Origin: Yarrowia lipolytica
Taxonomy: Eukaryota > Ascomycota > Dipodascomycetes > Dipodascales
Length of the DNA stretch: 64,000 nucleotides
Assembly: GCF_001761485.1 (NCBI RefSeq)
Contig: NC_090775.1
Location: 1,364,001-1,428,000 of the forward strand
Direction of reading: 5' to 3'
Shown here: positions 22,196 through 33,095 of the stretch, piece after piece
How positions within the stretch are numbered: the first letter of the stretch is position 1
Layout: every line of letters begins with the position of its first letter
Position numbers and translations under genes: made by a program
The notes under the pieces: generated by a model
The model's input: only the letters and a program-made list of their open reading frames with translations
Told to the model about the DNA's origin: nothing
Database searches by the model: none

Positions 22196-22537
22196 TACAG
22201 TTGTTTCGACTGTATTTTAGAAAGCTCAATATGTTTTCTTCAGGTCCGAGTCTGGGCTCTTAATCAATCCCATAACCAAGTGTCGACTGATTTAGGCACC
22301 ATCATTGTATTAGCTGATATCCATCTTGCTCAATGTCTCCAGAGAGCTGTCTCAGAACTAGGACGGCCGCAAGCACGGGTCTTAGAGACCTACCGACTGT
22401 TTGGATGGAAGGCCTGAGTGTGGAGACTTGCCTCGAGTCCAGGTAAACTCTGGTGTACAGACCAGTACAGTAGCGAACAGAGCCGACATGAAGACTCCAA
22501 CCTCTTACTACATACATCATCCATCCATTCATCATAC

Positions 22538-24165
22538 TTACAACTTACTGTCCCACTCCATCAAACTAATGGCATGCTTGGCCATACCATAGCCACTCTG
22601 GTAACCAGCTCCTCCAGCACCATAGTCGTGGATAATGGTCCGACCCTGCAGATCCACCTGCCGCTCAATCCGAACTCCACCCTCTCGAGAAGGGCGCAGA
22701 CCAGCAGCGTCCCGCACAATCTCCGCGCCCTTGAGCTCGGGCATAAGCTGTGTGGTTCGTCGAATAATATCCTCGGCCTCCTCGCCAAACGTGGACGCAG
22801 TGTACCGATCCTTCTGCAGGAATCCTCCACACACCACGTGACCTCCAGAGCCGGGCCGGGGAATAATGTAGGTCGCGTAGTCCGTGCCCCACCGCACCCG
22901 GTTCTCCTTCACAGAAGGGACCCGCACCACAACCACCTGACCCCGCGTAGGGAAGCACCGTTTGTCTTCGACCTCGCCCAGTGTTCGAGCTCCCAGACCA
23001 GTTGCATTGAACAGCACCTTGGCGTCTCCGAACGCGTCGCTGAGGTTCTGCACGGTCTTTCGCTCAAACGTGACGCCCTTGGACTCGAGGTACTTTTTGA
23101 AACTTACCAGAACAACCGGACAGTTGAAGTTGTAGGTGAGGTACCGCACGCCAAACTTGGCGCCCTCGGGAAGCTCGGAAGAGGGGAGAATTTGAAAGTC
23201 CTTGAGGTAGGTTTTGAGAGACTCAATTTTCTGTTTGGGGGGCTCAAAGTCCCAGAATTCGGTGATAGGGAGCCGCTCAAACCCCTTGGCGGCACCCCAG
23301 GTGTCGAAAATGGGAGCCAGGCCGAGATAGGTCTCTTTGTCGTACACCAGGGTGGCGGGATCGGAGCCAGAAATGGCGCAGAAATTGCCACCGGCCCAGG
23401 GAGACGTGTAGTCGATAGACGTGTCTCCGGGAAGATACTGGGCGGTCATGTGGATGTTGGAGTAGCCTTTTTCGGTAAGAATGTAGGCAATGTAGAGTCC
23501 GGTGATACCGGCGCTAGGTTAGCGGAAGGGCCGGAACAGTCTTCATTGCAGCTCTCCAGGTTTAAAAGCCGATCCATGTTCCACAGGCCTGGAGTTGATT
23601 ACATGACACCCGAAGGGTAGACTGCAGACCAGATCCTGGTAGTCGGGGGTTTCGGGAGTGCGACAGAACATGAATAGAGTCTAGTCTGCCGGTGAATGGC
23701 GTATGGCTCCATTCACAGGCTCTTTACAAGCTCGAAAACAATGTGAACGGCCCAGATTTGCAAGTACCCCAGCTACCAATTCAGACGAGCAGTGGATTCT
23801 CAAAAAGCACTCCTATCAGAGATCAAGGTAGGACATCCAAGAGGTCTAGAGTGTGTAGTGTCGGCCGGATCACATCCAAACCGTGTCATACAGATATTCA
23901 GAGACATGGATCACCATTGGCCAACACATCCGACTACCAGGACAGTCTTTCAGTCAGAAGACCTCAATCTTAGCAATTTCCAGTCGGATCAAATCAAAAT
24001 CAACGAACACAACAAAGTACACAACAGCACCTGACATTGATATCCGCCGTCCAACACCCAAACACCACCGGACTGCCACCATCCGACTCCCCACTCCGCC
24101 GTCATGTGGCCGTCACGTGTCCATACTCACCCGAGAATGGCGATTTTTTCGTCTTTTTGGACCAT
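22538..24165 (-). CDS. Peroxisomal D-amino-acid/D-aspartate oxidase-type flavoprotein, two exons
   Basis: FAD-dependent oxidase of the DAO fold, expected to deaminate D-amino acids to 2-oxo acids with release of ammonia and H2O2. Exon 1 is 24165-24131 (MVQKDEKIAIL plus two bases) and exon 2 is 23513-22538; together 336 residues. Splicing recreates the dinucleotide-binding motif IAILGAGITGLYIAYILTEK (GxGxxG), which neither exon holds alone. Family blocks follow: TSPWAGGNFCAIS (flavin contact region), VLFNATGLGARTLG, CFPTRGQVVVVR and, near the end, IIHDYGAGGAGYQSGYGMAK. The last residues MEWDSKL end in SKL, a canonical PTS1 peroxisomal signal, fitting an H2O2-producing enzyme. Substrate (neutral D-amino acids or D-Asp/D-Glu) cannot be told from the sequence. 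Confidence 0.93.
23514..24130 (-). other. Intron of the DAO-type gene
   Basis: 617-bp intron with donor GTGAGTATGG at 24130 and branch/acceptor GCTAACCTAG ending at 23514. The junction rebuilds the conserved GAGITG motif, strong support although exon 1 is only 35 bp. Nothing else recognisable lies in the intron. Confidence 0.9.
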
Positions 24166-25106
24166 TGTGTCGCTGGCGAGGTTCCGTTGTGGCTACCCCG
24201 GATTATATACGAGACCAGACTCATGCCACTCGCTGTGGGTTTCTGTTATCGGATAGGGTTGTTGAAATAATTAAGGTTTAGGGCAAAATAGCCGCCCAGC
24301 GGTTCATCAGGGGAAAATGGGGTGGTGATTTGTGGACCATGATGGGGAGATAAAGACTGGGCAATTGCGGGAACGGATTCGGGGGAAGTTTTTGGTCCAG
24401 AATCGACTTTTTTTAATTGACTTTGAAACTCGTCAAGGTCGTTCCAGGGGGGTGTTATGTTACCGTCTTGTGTACAACAACCGACTTTTTTTTTTCATTT
24501 TTTTTCATTTTTTTTCCCTTTTTCCCTTTTTTCGTTTTTTCATTTTTTCCCTTCATCACCCCATGTTTCACATATAGATCATCGCCAAGATAGTCAGAGA
24601 TAGCCGCCTAATACAAGTACTGTAACGGCATCACGATTGCAGTAGTGAAAGCTCGTTTTTGGGGCTAATAATTGTCCTTTTCGCCCTTTTCTCTGGGAAG
24701 TTTCGTCAACAAATAATCCAAGATTAAACAGCTACACTAAGTAGAGCTTAAGTAAAGAGACGGCTATCGACAAGACAGTGGGATGGTATTGCCCGACCCG
24801 GTTTGCAGCAGGAGAATCACAAGTATCAGATGTGGTTTCCATATGGAACCAGCAGTTGTCAGTAGTAATTTCCGCTCTTTGGAGGTCCCAGAGCCGGCTC
24901 TGGTGGGACTATTATGACTGTATCTATACCTTGAAATGGTGATGATCTCAGAATGATATTACTATACCAAACAAAAGTATTTCTATCTTACAAGTATCAA
25001 TCAGAAGCTGTTGTTCTCCCGAGAATGATGGTAGGATCTCATTTCCGACCTGATTATTGGCCAAGTGACGCGAGCTGTGAGGTGCAGAGAGAGGGAGAGA
25101 TGGAAG

Positions 25107-25217
25107 CAGGTACCAAATGGACGGAACAGGTCCAAATGGACGGAACAGGTATCAAATGGACGGAACAGGTCCAAATGGACGAAACAGGTACCAAATGGAC
25201 GGAACAGGTACTAAATG
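25107..25217. repeat. Alternating 20/19-bp tandem repeat
   Basis: Five units plus a partial one: CAGGTACCAAATGGACGGAA (20 bp) alternates with CAGGTCCAAATGGACGGAA (19 bp), so the higher-order unit is 39 bp. One or two substitutions are present. Confidence 0.95.
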
Positions 25218-26707
25218 AATGGAAATATTTGAGTGTTTGGGACTCAATTGCACACAGAGCAGGGCTAGAAGATTGGACCAACTCCAGTTCATAGAGAACA
25301 GTCGAACGTGGTCTCTAACCACTTTTAGACACCATTGATGACTTTTCGCCAATCAATACTACTACTTCTAGTAGTGTTAGAAGTCCTCTAGGTAGATAGA
25401 CAAGTCCACTATACGTTTCCACCCTGAAGATCTCCTATATCGAAGGCAGCAAGAACTTGGTTGGCGGACGCGTTGAGTAGATTGGAGGTGGAATCGGTAC
25501 CAGTTAAGGAGGCTCGGATCAACGCGGTCCATGTGGCGTCGGTATCGGAGAGACTCCGTGAAAGGTTGGAAGATGCGTGGGACTTGCACGACAGGGAGTC
25601 AATTGATTACAAGATGAGAAAGACTTCGTTGGACTACAATTATCCCTAATTATCATCCTTACTCGTGGTAGCGGTACGTTTGCAAATGTCGCACTGATCG
25701 ACATGGCGGTTCACGTCCGCCGTCAGATACGGGAGATACCGCAGCCCAGTGTGACTGTTACTACAGAAGAACCGAAGCTATGTAGTCAGAAGACTTCAAT
25801 GGAACACTTGCTTCTATCTTCTCAACTTGGCCAGGCAGTCAAGTATAAGCCAAGTGTTTCATGGTATGTTATAAGTACGGGCTACGCCATAGTATGTAGT
25901 CTGGTCATAGACTTGGTTCACTTCAAGTGGATTAAGTCGACTTAGACAACAAGTTGGTCCAAGCTAGACTGAAGGTATAATATCCTATCAATGCTTCTGA
26001 CAACTACACTGGCAAACCTGTCGACATGCTCTGACCCGACCCAACCTCTGGAAGGTCGATGCGCTGCTTTGCTGCACTGCTTCCGTCGAGTTCCGATGAC
26101 ATCTCTAACACTGAAAGTATCCTTGCAGCTAACAAGACTCGAAAGTAGCCGTTTTTCTCCCGGTATTCATCTATGGGGTCCGTATCGGTCCAACCTGGGC
26201 TCTGCCAGACCCCGGAGTCTTCTGGTCCTTGCCACTCCTAAGACAATCACAATCAATATGAAAGTAGATGCATTTGAAAGCTCTCGACTAGAGGAACACA
26301 ACTCTCAAGTCTGGTTCTCGGTCGGTTCTCTGGTCAAAAAGTTGTGGTCTTCTAGTCTGAACGGACGTAGTCAGCGTACTTGACCATACACCCAAGTAAA
26401 GTTAAGTAAATGGAGCCGGCTTATTTCTCCAAAAATGCCACTTAAGTCCCTTTAAATTACTCTCAGTATAACATCAAATTATATCATTCGAATGCCCCAG
26501 TTCCCACCTACATTTATATACAATTTTCACTGATCCACAACCTCTGTAACCTCTGTTTTGGACCCCCAGCTGACTTTTTTTCAGTATATATCCCAACTAA
26601 ACCTAACTAAACCTAGAAATAAAGAAGAGGACCAGATATACATACAGGTAGTACCATTTTACTGTACTGTACATACTGTAGTCGTCCTCTCCTCACAGGA
26701 TTTCCTA

Positions 26708-26774
26708 TCACGTGACCGGAATCCCCCTCCCCCCCCTCCAAATCCCCTCCCTCCCCTCTCTCTCATCACGTGAC
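26708..26774. promoter_or_regulatory. Paired TCACGTGAC boxes upstream of the CoA-binding gene
   Basis: Two 9-bp TCACGTGAC sites at 26708-26716 and 26766-26774, 58 bp apart and 64-130 bp upstream of the ATG at 26838, separated by a C-rich stretch. Position and duplication suggest a genuine bHLH-responsive promoter. Confidence 0.6.
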
Positions 26775-26837
26775 CTAAAGTTCTCCCCCACAGCAACCCC
26801 AGACCAAGTCCACCACCCACCTACTTTCACACTTGTC

Positions 26838-27317
26838 ATGTCCCCTCTCGACATTTATCAGCGCGATATGGACAAGTTTTTTCGAGCCGGCCGAGTCTAC
26901 GCTGTGGCAGGCGCGTCGACCAACCGGGCAAAATTCGGATACAAGGTGACGCAGTGGTACAAGGACCGGTCTCTTCCGGTGACGCCCATCAATCCCAAAA
27001 AAGAGGAGATTCTGGGTCTTCAGAGCGTCCAGAAGCTGGGCGAGGTTCCTTATGATGGCAAGTTGCTTCAGGATTTCGGCTCTTCTGCCGGAGCCGGCGT
27101 TTCTGTGTCGGTTATCACTCCTCCAGCGGTGTCTGCCGAGCTGGTCAAGGAGGCTGCTGGGTACCATGGCAACGTCAAGGCTCTGTGGTTCCAGCCGGGT
27201 TCTTACACTCGGGAGATTGTGCAGCAGGCGCGGGATGCTGGCATTGAGACTGTTATTGCCGACGACGAGTGCATTCTTGTGTCCGGCGATCATCTCATGA
27301 GGGAGGCAAAGTTGTGA
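26838..27317 (+). CDS. Small CoA-binding-domain protein with C-terminal AKL
   Basis: 159 residues forming one Rossmann-like CoA-binding domain (CoA_binding_2/YccU-like family, related to the succinyl-CoA synthetase alpha N-terminal domain). Visible blocks: RVYAVAGASTNRAKFGYKVT (nucleotide-binding loop), LPVTPINPKKEEILGLQSVQ, VSVSVITPPAVSAELVKEA, ALWFQPGSYTREIVQQARDA and VIADDECILV. The catalytic half of a CoA ligase is absent, so it may bind CoA or act as a regulator; function in yeasts is unclear. The C terminus MREAKL ends in AKL, a possible PTS1 peroxisomal signal. Start is the ATG at 26838; an upstream in-frame extension encodes only Pro/Leu-rich promoter DNA. Single exon. Confidence 0.88.
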   Translation: MSPLDIYQRDMDKFFRAGRVYAVAGASTNRAKFGYKVTQWYKDRSLPVTPINPKKEEILGLQSVQKLGEVPYDGKLLQDFGSSAGAGVSVSVITPPAVSAELVKEAAGYHGNVKALWFQPGSYTREIVQQARDAGIETVIADDECILVSGDHLMREAKL

Positions 27318-28559
27318 GTGAGCGAGTAAGCGAGTGGGGCAAGTGAAGCGAGCACGCAGCTAGCCAAGGGCGGACTGGCGCACAGACTCACAGCAGCTCG
27401 AGTCACAGCACTTTCTTGACATCTACTAACTAGAGGACCGAATGACGGAACTGTGGTTGTAGATGGAGAGGAGTCGGGTGTGCAGCTGATATAGCCAATG
27501 TTATGACTATGAATGATGTTCCTGTAGACGTCCGGGAAAGTCGTGTCGTATTTTTCGGGGATATGGGACTGAACAATGACCTACCCTCTACATGATGAGT
27601 TGACTGTCTACAAGGAAGGGAGATTCATCTCGCGTGGTTGAAGGGGACAACAACACTCGCGACTGTGCGAGTAACTGTAGTCCAGTGTCTGGACACCAAC
27701 ACACAGAGATCTGACTCAAGTAGGGCCTGACAAGAGTTGACGTCAGCAAACAGGCTCGATGGAGCGCTACTGCGACATCAACCCAACTAGACACTGCGTC
27801 GAATCCGGAGCTGAAGAATCACTTGACGGAGTTGGGTTGATACTGGGCGTAGTACTGCATGTACTGTACGTGCACTGTTGAACATCATCTTGACAATATG
27901 GTCGTTTCTATCAACGCAAGGAACACACATCTAGTTCCCCATGTTCGACATGACATGAGAGATCTGAAAAAACACAACCTCGAAGGAAGTGCACTCTGGG
28001 AGCGGCGACAGTGCAAGCAAAGCAAGAGAGATACAGATGTAAGATCAACCCTCGTGGTGAGACTGACACTCTGTCTCCTGTCTCGAGTAACTATCTTACA
28101 TTCGGTAGCGGCTCATTATCTTAGAGAACCTTTTCAACTTTTTCTCTAGACAGAACTTGGTCGATGGTGGCTTCAGGAAGCTACCGGCAGCGGCCAAAAG
28201 TGGAATGGAAGCTCAATACAGTCTCAACCACCATCTGTCCCATTGGCTACTCTCCTGACTTGTGTATTTCAGAAGACCCAGACTGGTCTCTAAGATACGG
28301 AAACTTGGCCAATACGTCGACAAACAGACCTCTTGACTACGAGCACGAGTACAATCGTCTAGCTACTGCCGGTTGGACCCTGTGTTTTGGAGGTGTTGTC
28401 AAACGTGCTCATCTGATCAAGCCTACCCAATCGGCAGCTAAGAGCCCCTTGACGGACTCGAGCGGTTCTGGAGAATCACTTTGATCATCGCAAGGTCAAC
28501 AAAACATCAAGACAAGTACAACCAGATACAAGGAGACACATAAATTATTACTACCGCGG
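27318..28559. other. Convergent intergenic region
   Basis: 1.2 kb between the 3' ends of the CoA-binding and OPT genes. No gene or notable repeat seen; short open frames lack conserved motifs. Confidence 0.7.
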
Positions 28560-31343
28560 TCATGGGAAGTTTGCAGAATCTGGACCAAAGAATCCGACCT
28601 TGGGAATCGACAAGCGCCCGGCTCCGGTCAAATCAATGCCCGCAGTGGAGACATTGTTGCCCCACCAGCTGAGATTGACGTTGGTGTATTGCAGTGCAAA
28701 GAAAATAACAATTGCCGACACAGCAATGCCCGTGTTCATGGCGCTGCCGAAAATGTACACGTACTTTTCCCACCACGCTGGCCATCGGTTTCGCACGTAC
28801 ATGTTGAAGAAAACCGCGGCGTAGATACCGCCAGTCATGAACGACAAGTTGTAGGGCGCGTAGTTGAGCATGCCGTAGACGAAGACGGAGGGGTTGAAGG
28901 TCTGGAGTCGGCGCTGGACCTTGAGGATCTGGTCTTTCTTGTCGGGGCGTCGTTTTCGGTAAAAGTCGGGCCCCCATTTGTGGATGACGGCGAAAATGAT
29001 GGCGATGCCGAATCCAATGAGGAAGCACCATCGCAGCATGGGGTACTGTTTGTTGAAGATCTTCTTGGGGCCGATAATGGACCAGACAATGGCGGCCGAG
29101 AAGAAGACCATTTCTCCCGGACAGGTGAACTTTTCGTGTTCGGCCTGGTACTTTTGGTCGCAGATATGTTCGATTCCGGTCAGCTGATACTGCATGACAC
29201 CAATCACCACCAGGCCCGCACACAGAGTGGCCCACATCTGGGCCCGGAACATGGCTCGGGGAGGCAGACGGCCGTAATGGCCCGTCTTCTGGTCGGAAAT
29301 GAAGTTCTGGGCCTGGGACTGGATCTGCACCGAGTACGCCTTGAGAATCATCATGGCAATGGCCTTGCCGGGGATGGAGTAGCCGACAATCATCTCGATG
29401 ATCACGTTGAGGGTTAACTGGGCTCCGGAGACGGACAGAATGACCGTGAAGGGGATCAGAAAGATGAAGTTGAAGATGATGACGACAATGAGCAGCCAGA
29501 CGGGCGCCTTTGTGTCCCAGTGCTCAATCAGCGCAATCGCCATTCCAAACGTGATGAGCAGAATCGCCAGGTACCACCATTGCGGCGTTTCGGGGTACCG
29601 AGACATGGTGGTGGAGAAGTGGTCCTTGAAGCCGTAGTAGTTGCTCTTCTTCCAATCCCTCATGGACTTGTAGATGTCCACCAACGAGTTTTTCATCAGA
29701 TGCCATTCGGTGAAACACAGGTGGAAGAAGGAGAGGGGGTAGAGCGCGAAGAAGCCGCCGTAGAGCACCAGGTTGGCGGCCGAGTAGTACGGCGGCGAGT
29801 ACTCTTTGTATTTCTTTTCGTCAAACAGGTTGTTGGTGAGAATCTTGGACACATCAAACTCTTTGCCGGTGTTGTCGAAAACCGCGTTGGAGTTGATGGG
29901 CAGATAGCCTGCCCAGTAGACGTTGGTGTACCATACTGAGGCGATGATGAGTCCTCCAAACGCGAAGCCTCCGTAAATGTTGAGCAGTGACGGAATTGGA
30001 ATGAAGAGAACCTGCACAAGGCCGTTGGCCACGTTCCAGTCAAAGGTGGGGATGGGGTTGAATCCCAGCCCGGAAATGCTTCCTGTGATGGCGGCCAGAT
30101 CCAGGTCCTGGGGCTTGATCCAGGTCATCCAGTTGAAGGTGGATAACGCGGTAAACAGGTAGTTGGGCACCCAGAAGTAGAGGAAGGCACCGACGGTGAC
30201 AATGAGAAAGAAGAGATATCGCGAAATGGTCCATCCGTTGATGTTCTCCTTTCTTCCTGGCGCCAAAAGAGCCCGGTTGACAGCCAGAGTCGGCAGAATC
30301 GTGGGCCACATGGCCTTGGCCGGATACACGGCCAGTTTTCGCAGCAGACCCACCATTCCAAATCCCATGAACTGCGACGTGAACATGAGCATGAACATGT
30401 AGCCAAAGTTGAGGGCAAACTTCTGGTTGAAATACATGGGCAGATACTGCACGAAAATGTTGTAGTCAATGTAGGCCGGGATGTTGGAAACCGAGGCCAT
30501 GAGGGTCGCCAGAAGCTGTTCTTTCTGGGTCCACGGCCCCGGATTCAACGAGTACCGTTTCCCCTTGTATCTGAAGCCCCAGTCAGGGAAAATGTACTGC
30601 CAAAGACGGCCCGACGGATACAGAAACAGTTGGACCACGGTGACGGACAGTTGGATGGGTGGCTGTCGGGGCTGGAAAAACTGGTTGACAAAGGCGGCAA
30701 TGGCGACCCAGATTGTTCCAATCACGTAAACTCGCAGAGTTTCACACTCTTCTTCGGGGTCGTCAAACGGGTCTGTGACGGTTCTAACCTGAGGATAGGG
30801 ACTCCAATGACGGAATAAACACGCGTTGTACTTGATTTCGCTCCACACAGAGCCGGGGTCCATCAACAGGTCCGATTTGGTCGACTCTTTGGTGGACAAT
30901 CGTTCTCCAAATGAGTTGACAGACTCCTGCCGGGCGATATCGTCGTGGCTGGTAGAAGAGGTCGGTGTGGCGTCGGGATCGATCTCGTCGGCATCAGCAC
31001 CTTGTTCATCCTGTTGATCGGACTCATCAAATTGGCTGGTATCAATCTTGTCGCCATCTACCTCCTGGATCAGCTTTTGCAGCTCGTCCATGTACTCCAG
31101 CGACAAGGAGGGGTCTCCCTTGTGGTATTCCAGCGACTCCTTGACGATATGGAGCGCCTCGAGATCGCCCATCTCCTCGAAATGGGCTGCCATGACGAGG
31201 ACGGCCTGTGGATACGTGCCGTCTTCCTCATTGGGCGGAATCAGCAGCTTTTCGGCGATCCACGAGATGGTGGAGATTCCTGTCACCTCTCCAATACCAA
31301 TATCCGTATGTGAGTGATTGTCTTCGGTTTTTTTCTCTTCCAT
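28560..31343 (-). CDS. Oligopeptide transporter, OPT family
   Basis: 927-residue plasma-membrane proton-coupled transporter of the OPT (peptide clade, Isp4/Opt1-2) family, importing small peptides or glutathione-like substrates. About 190 hydrophilic residues precede the family signature SPYPQVRTVTDPFDDP (about 181-196), followed by roughly 14 hydrophobic segments. Hallmark motifs are NPGPWTQKE (about 267, family NPGxxxxKE) and GHYGRLPPR (family GHYMKIPPR). The C terminus has the usual RNRWPAWWEKYVYIFGSAMN and a final TM. The acidic N-terminal region (IDTSQFDESDQQDEQGADAD) may be regulatory. Start is the ATG at 31343 (ACC-ATG-G context); five upstream in-frame codons lack an ATG. Single exon. 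Substrate specificity cannot be inferred. Confidence 0.96.
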   Translation of the reverse strand: MEEKKTEDNHSHTDIGIGEVTGISTISWIAEKLLIPPNEEDGTYPQAVLVMAAHFEEMGDLEALHIVKESLEYHKGDPSLSLEYMDELQKLIQEVDGDKIDTSQFDESDQQDEQGADADEIDPDATPTSSTSHDDIARQESVNSFGERLSTKESTKSDLLMDPGSVWSEIKYNACLFRHWSPYPQVRTVTDPFDDPEEECETLRVYVIGTIWVAIAAFVNQFFQPRQPPIQLSVTVVQLFLYPSGRLWQYIFPDWGFRYKGKRYSLNPGPWTQKEQLLATLMASVSNIPAYIDYNIFVQYLPMYFNQKFALNFGYMFMLMFTSQFMGFGMVGLLRKLAVYPAKAMWPTILPTLAVNRALLAPGRKENINGWTISRYLFFLIVTVGAFLYFWVPNYLFTALSTFNWMTWIKPQDLDLAAITGSISGLGFNPIPTFDWNVANGLVQVLFIPIPSLLNIYGGFAFGGLIIASVWYTNVYWAGYLPINSNAVFDNTGKEFDVSKILTNNLFDEKKYKEYSPPYYSAANLVLYGGFFALYPLSFFHLCFTEWHLMKNSLVDIYKSMRDWKKSNYYGFKDHFSTTMSRYPETPQWWYLAILLITFGMAIALIEHWDTKAPVWLLIVVIIFNFIFLIPFTVILSVSGAQLTLNVIIEMIVGYSIPGKAIAMMILKAYSVQIQSQAQNFISDQKTGHYGRLPPRAMFRAQMWATLCAGLVVIGVMQYQLTGIEHICDQKYQAEHEKFTCPGEMVFFSAAIVWSIIGPKKIFNKQYPMLRWCFLIGFGIAIIFAVIHKWGPDFYRKRRPDKKDQILKVQRRLQTFNPSVFVYGMLNYAPYNLSFMTGGIYAAVFFNMYVRNRWPAWWEKYVYIFGSAMNTGIAVSAIVIFFALQYTNVNLSWWGNNVSTAGIDLTGAGRLSIPKVGFFGPDSANFP

Positions 31344-33095
31344 GGTAAGATATGACAAAAAAAAAGCCCGCCCCCGTCCAACTTCTTATATCTTTCGACA
31401 TTCCACTACCTTCAGATGTTCTCATTTGTTTCTTTTCCGGGTTTAGCACCCCGCCTTCGGATTGCAAATCGCAAAAAACCATTCTGCCCGCTGAAACCCG
31501 GAGAATTCAACTGCAGACTTCAAATCCACACACCACCGCCCCCCAACTCCACCCTCAACCAAAGCGGTATTTCAAAGTTCAAACGGCATCCCACACGGCA
31601 CCCAAAACTCTGGCGACGCCAAGGTTTCGAGCCGAGCTTCGATGCATGCCAACCCCCCTGCCAAGACTGCGGGGCATGGAAGATTTGGGGGGAAAACGAG
31701 CCCATGTGGGAAGGACAAAGACTCTGCACATCACAGACCCTGTCACGTGATCAAACCAATGTCGAGGGGAACAAAGATTGGTCGGCTCCAAACTGGCACA
31801 CGTAGCCCACCGTGCCTCACGCGGTATTTGTTAGGTTCTGTTCATCGTCTGCAGAAAGCTAATACGAAACATTATTTGAGTCTGAGCGGTGATGTTTGAG
31901 GATAAGTGGGAACTTGAATCATGTTTTTGGATACCTGAGACCGATCAATGAGCGTCATTAGCCGAGAAAACGTCACTTCTGGTCTATTAACCAGTTTCTG
32001 TCGTCCATTTGGTCTCCCCATCTTGCCTCCTCTGTACCCGTGCAGTAGACGGCTCCATGCAGACTGGTGTTCCTCGAAACACACGTGATGGGGCTTTGGG
32101 GGACTTAAGCCAGGGGATATTCGCTATCTGTCATTGGAGAAAGAGTTTGTACGGCCAAAGGTAAACTGTGTCTGTTTGGAAGACACGGCGATTGTCCGGT
32201 CAGCGTTGCGTTGTAACAATGTCTGGCTATTGATTTGAGCGTTTAATGCAATAGCGGAGCTGCGATGGAGACAGGCTTGTAGGGTATTGCTGGCGGTGAA
32301 CTGTGCTGGTGGTGATTTTGCAATAGAGCTGGTGATAGAGCTGTAGTGATAAATGATTCTGGAATGCTACATCGGCTAGACCAAGGTGACGTTCACCAAG
32401 AAGGACTGTACATAGTAACATGACTTAGACTCCAATATCCAGTAAACAGCCGTAGGTGATCGAGCAGACTTCAATGTTTGTTTCATTTGGTTCATGCCTC
32501 GCGCCAACTGGCTTCAATGTTTCTTTCTTGGTTCATGTTTCTTTCTTGGTTCATGTTCTTTCTTGGTTCATGTTTCTTGGTTGGTTCATGTCTCACTGAA
32601 ACGTCCTCTCGGTTCTTGTAGAATGCCGTCTCATGACCTCGCAAACCTAGCAGCTGGATTTAGACACTGGAATGAACCTTGGTTTATCTTTGATAAGGCG
32701 CTGGTCAACTCTGTCCATGGGGGATCCAGCCATCGTCTTCTGCTGACTCCTCATCATCTCCCGTCCGCTCCACAGGACCTCCACTCCACGCCGAAACGCC
32801 GCCGAAACGCGCCGAAACCTGCCGAAAAGCTCTTGTCAGCCTGCTCAACTCTCCGACGCTAGTTCCGGGCTGTTAAGCTCCAGATAATGCAGCACAAGTC
32901 CTTTTAATGGCGTTTGTTAGCGCCGATCTCAGAAAGTCTAGATAAGGAATGTAGCAGGATCGACATTGCGAGAAGCCGTGAGGCTGCTGACACAGAGTCA
33001 TGGGGACGGGGACTGCAAAAAGCAGACAAAGTAGACGAGTCGACAAAAGTAGACCAGAGTCGACTTTTCAATCAAAAAAAGAAAAAGAAAAAAAA
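31344..33095. other. Intergenic region upstream of OPT gene and tRNA-Ala
   Basis: OPT promoter on the left (TCACGTGAT at about 31742). A 17-18 bp TTTCTTTCTTGGTTCATG repeat lies at 32478-32590. The last 30 bp before the tRNA are A-rich, giving the minus-strand Pol III terminator. No supported protein gene. Confidence 0.7.
32478..32590. repeat. TTTCTTTCTTGGTTCATG tandem repeat
   Basis: About five imperfect 16-19 bp copies sharing TTGGTTCATG, with small length differences between copies. Confidence 0.88.

Larger units (their letters stand above)
16036..22537. other. 6.5-kb gene-poor region
   Basis: No supported gene; frames are short and unremarkable. It contains a 25-bp repeat (16904-16976), E-boxes CACGTGG at about 20571 and TCACGTGAC at about 20588, a 21-bp minisatellite (20140-20236), TCCTCACCTCAG-type repeats (21658-21700) and a triple E-box cluster (22163-22195). 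It is flanked by the 3' ends of the 15313 gene and the DAO gene, so it is convergent: no flanking coding gene explains the E-boxes. Confidence 0.7.
24166..26837. other. Divergent intergenic region between DAO and CoA-binding genes
   Basis: No supported gene in 2.7 kb. The first 200 bp upstream of the DAO start hold the motif TTATATACGAG (about 24202-24212, plus-strand reading). A T-rich tract lies at 24485-24575 and an alternating 20/19-bp tandem repeat at 25107-25217. Two TCACGTGAC boxes (26708-26716, 26766-26774) sit just upstream of the CoA-binding gene. Confidence 0.7.

Noticed and set aside
22418-23620. 400-residue plus-strand open frame
   Set aside because: Antisense to the DAO-type gene, whose motifs and splice sites are clear on the minus strand.
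28689-29417. 242-residue plus-strand open frame
   Set aside because: Shadow of the OPT transporter gene on the opposite strand.
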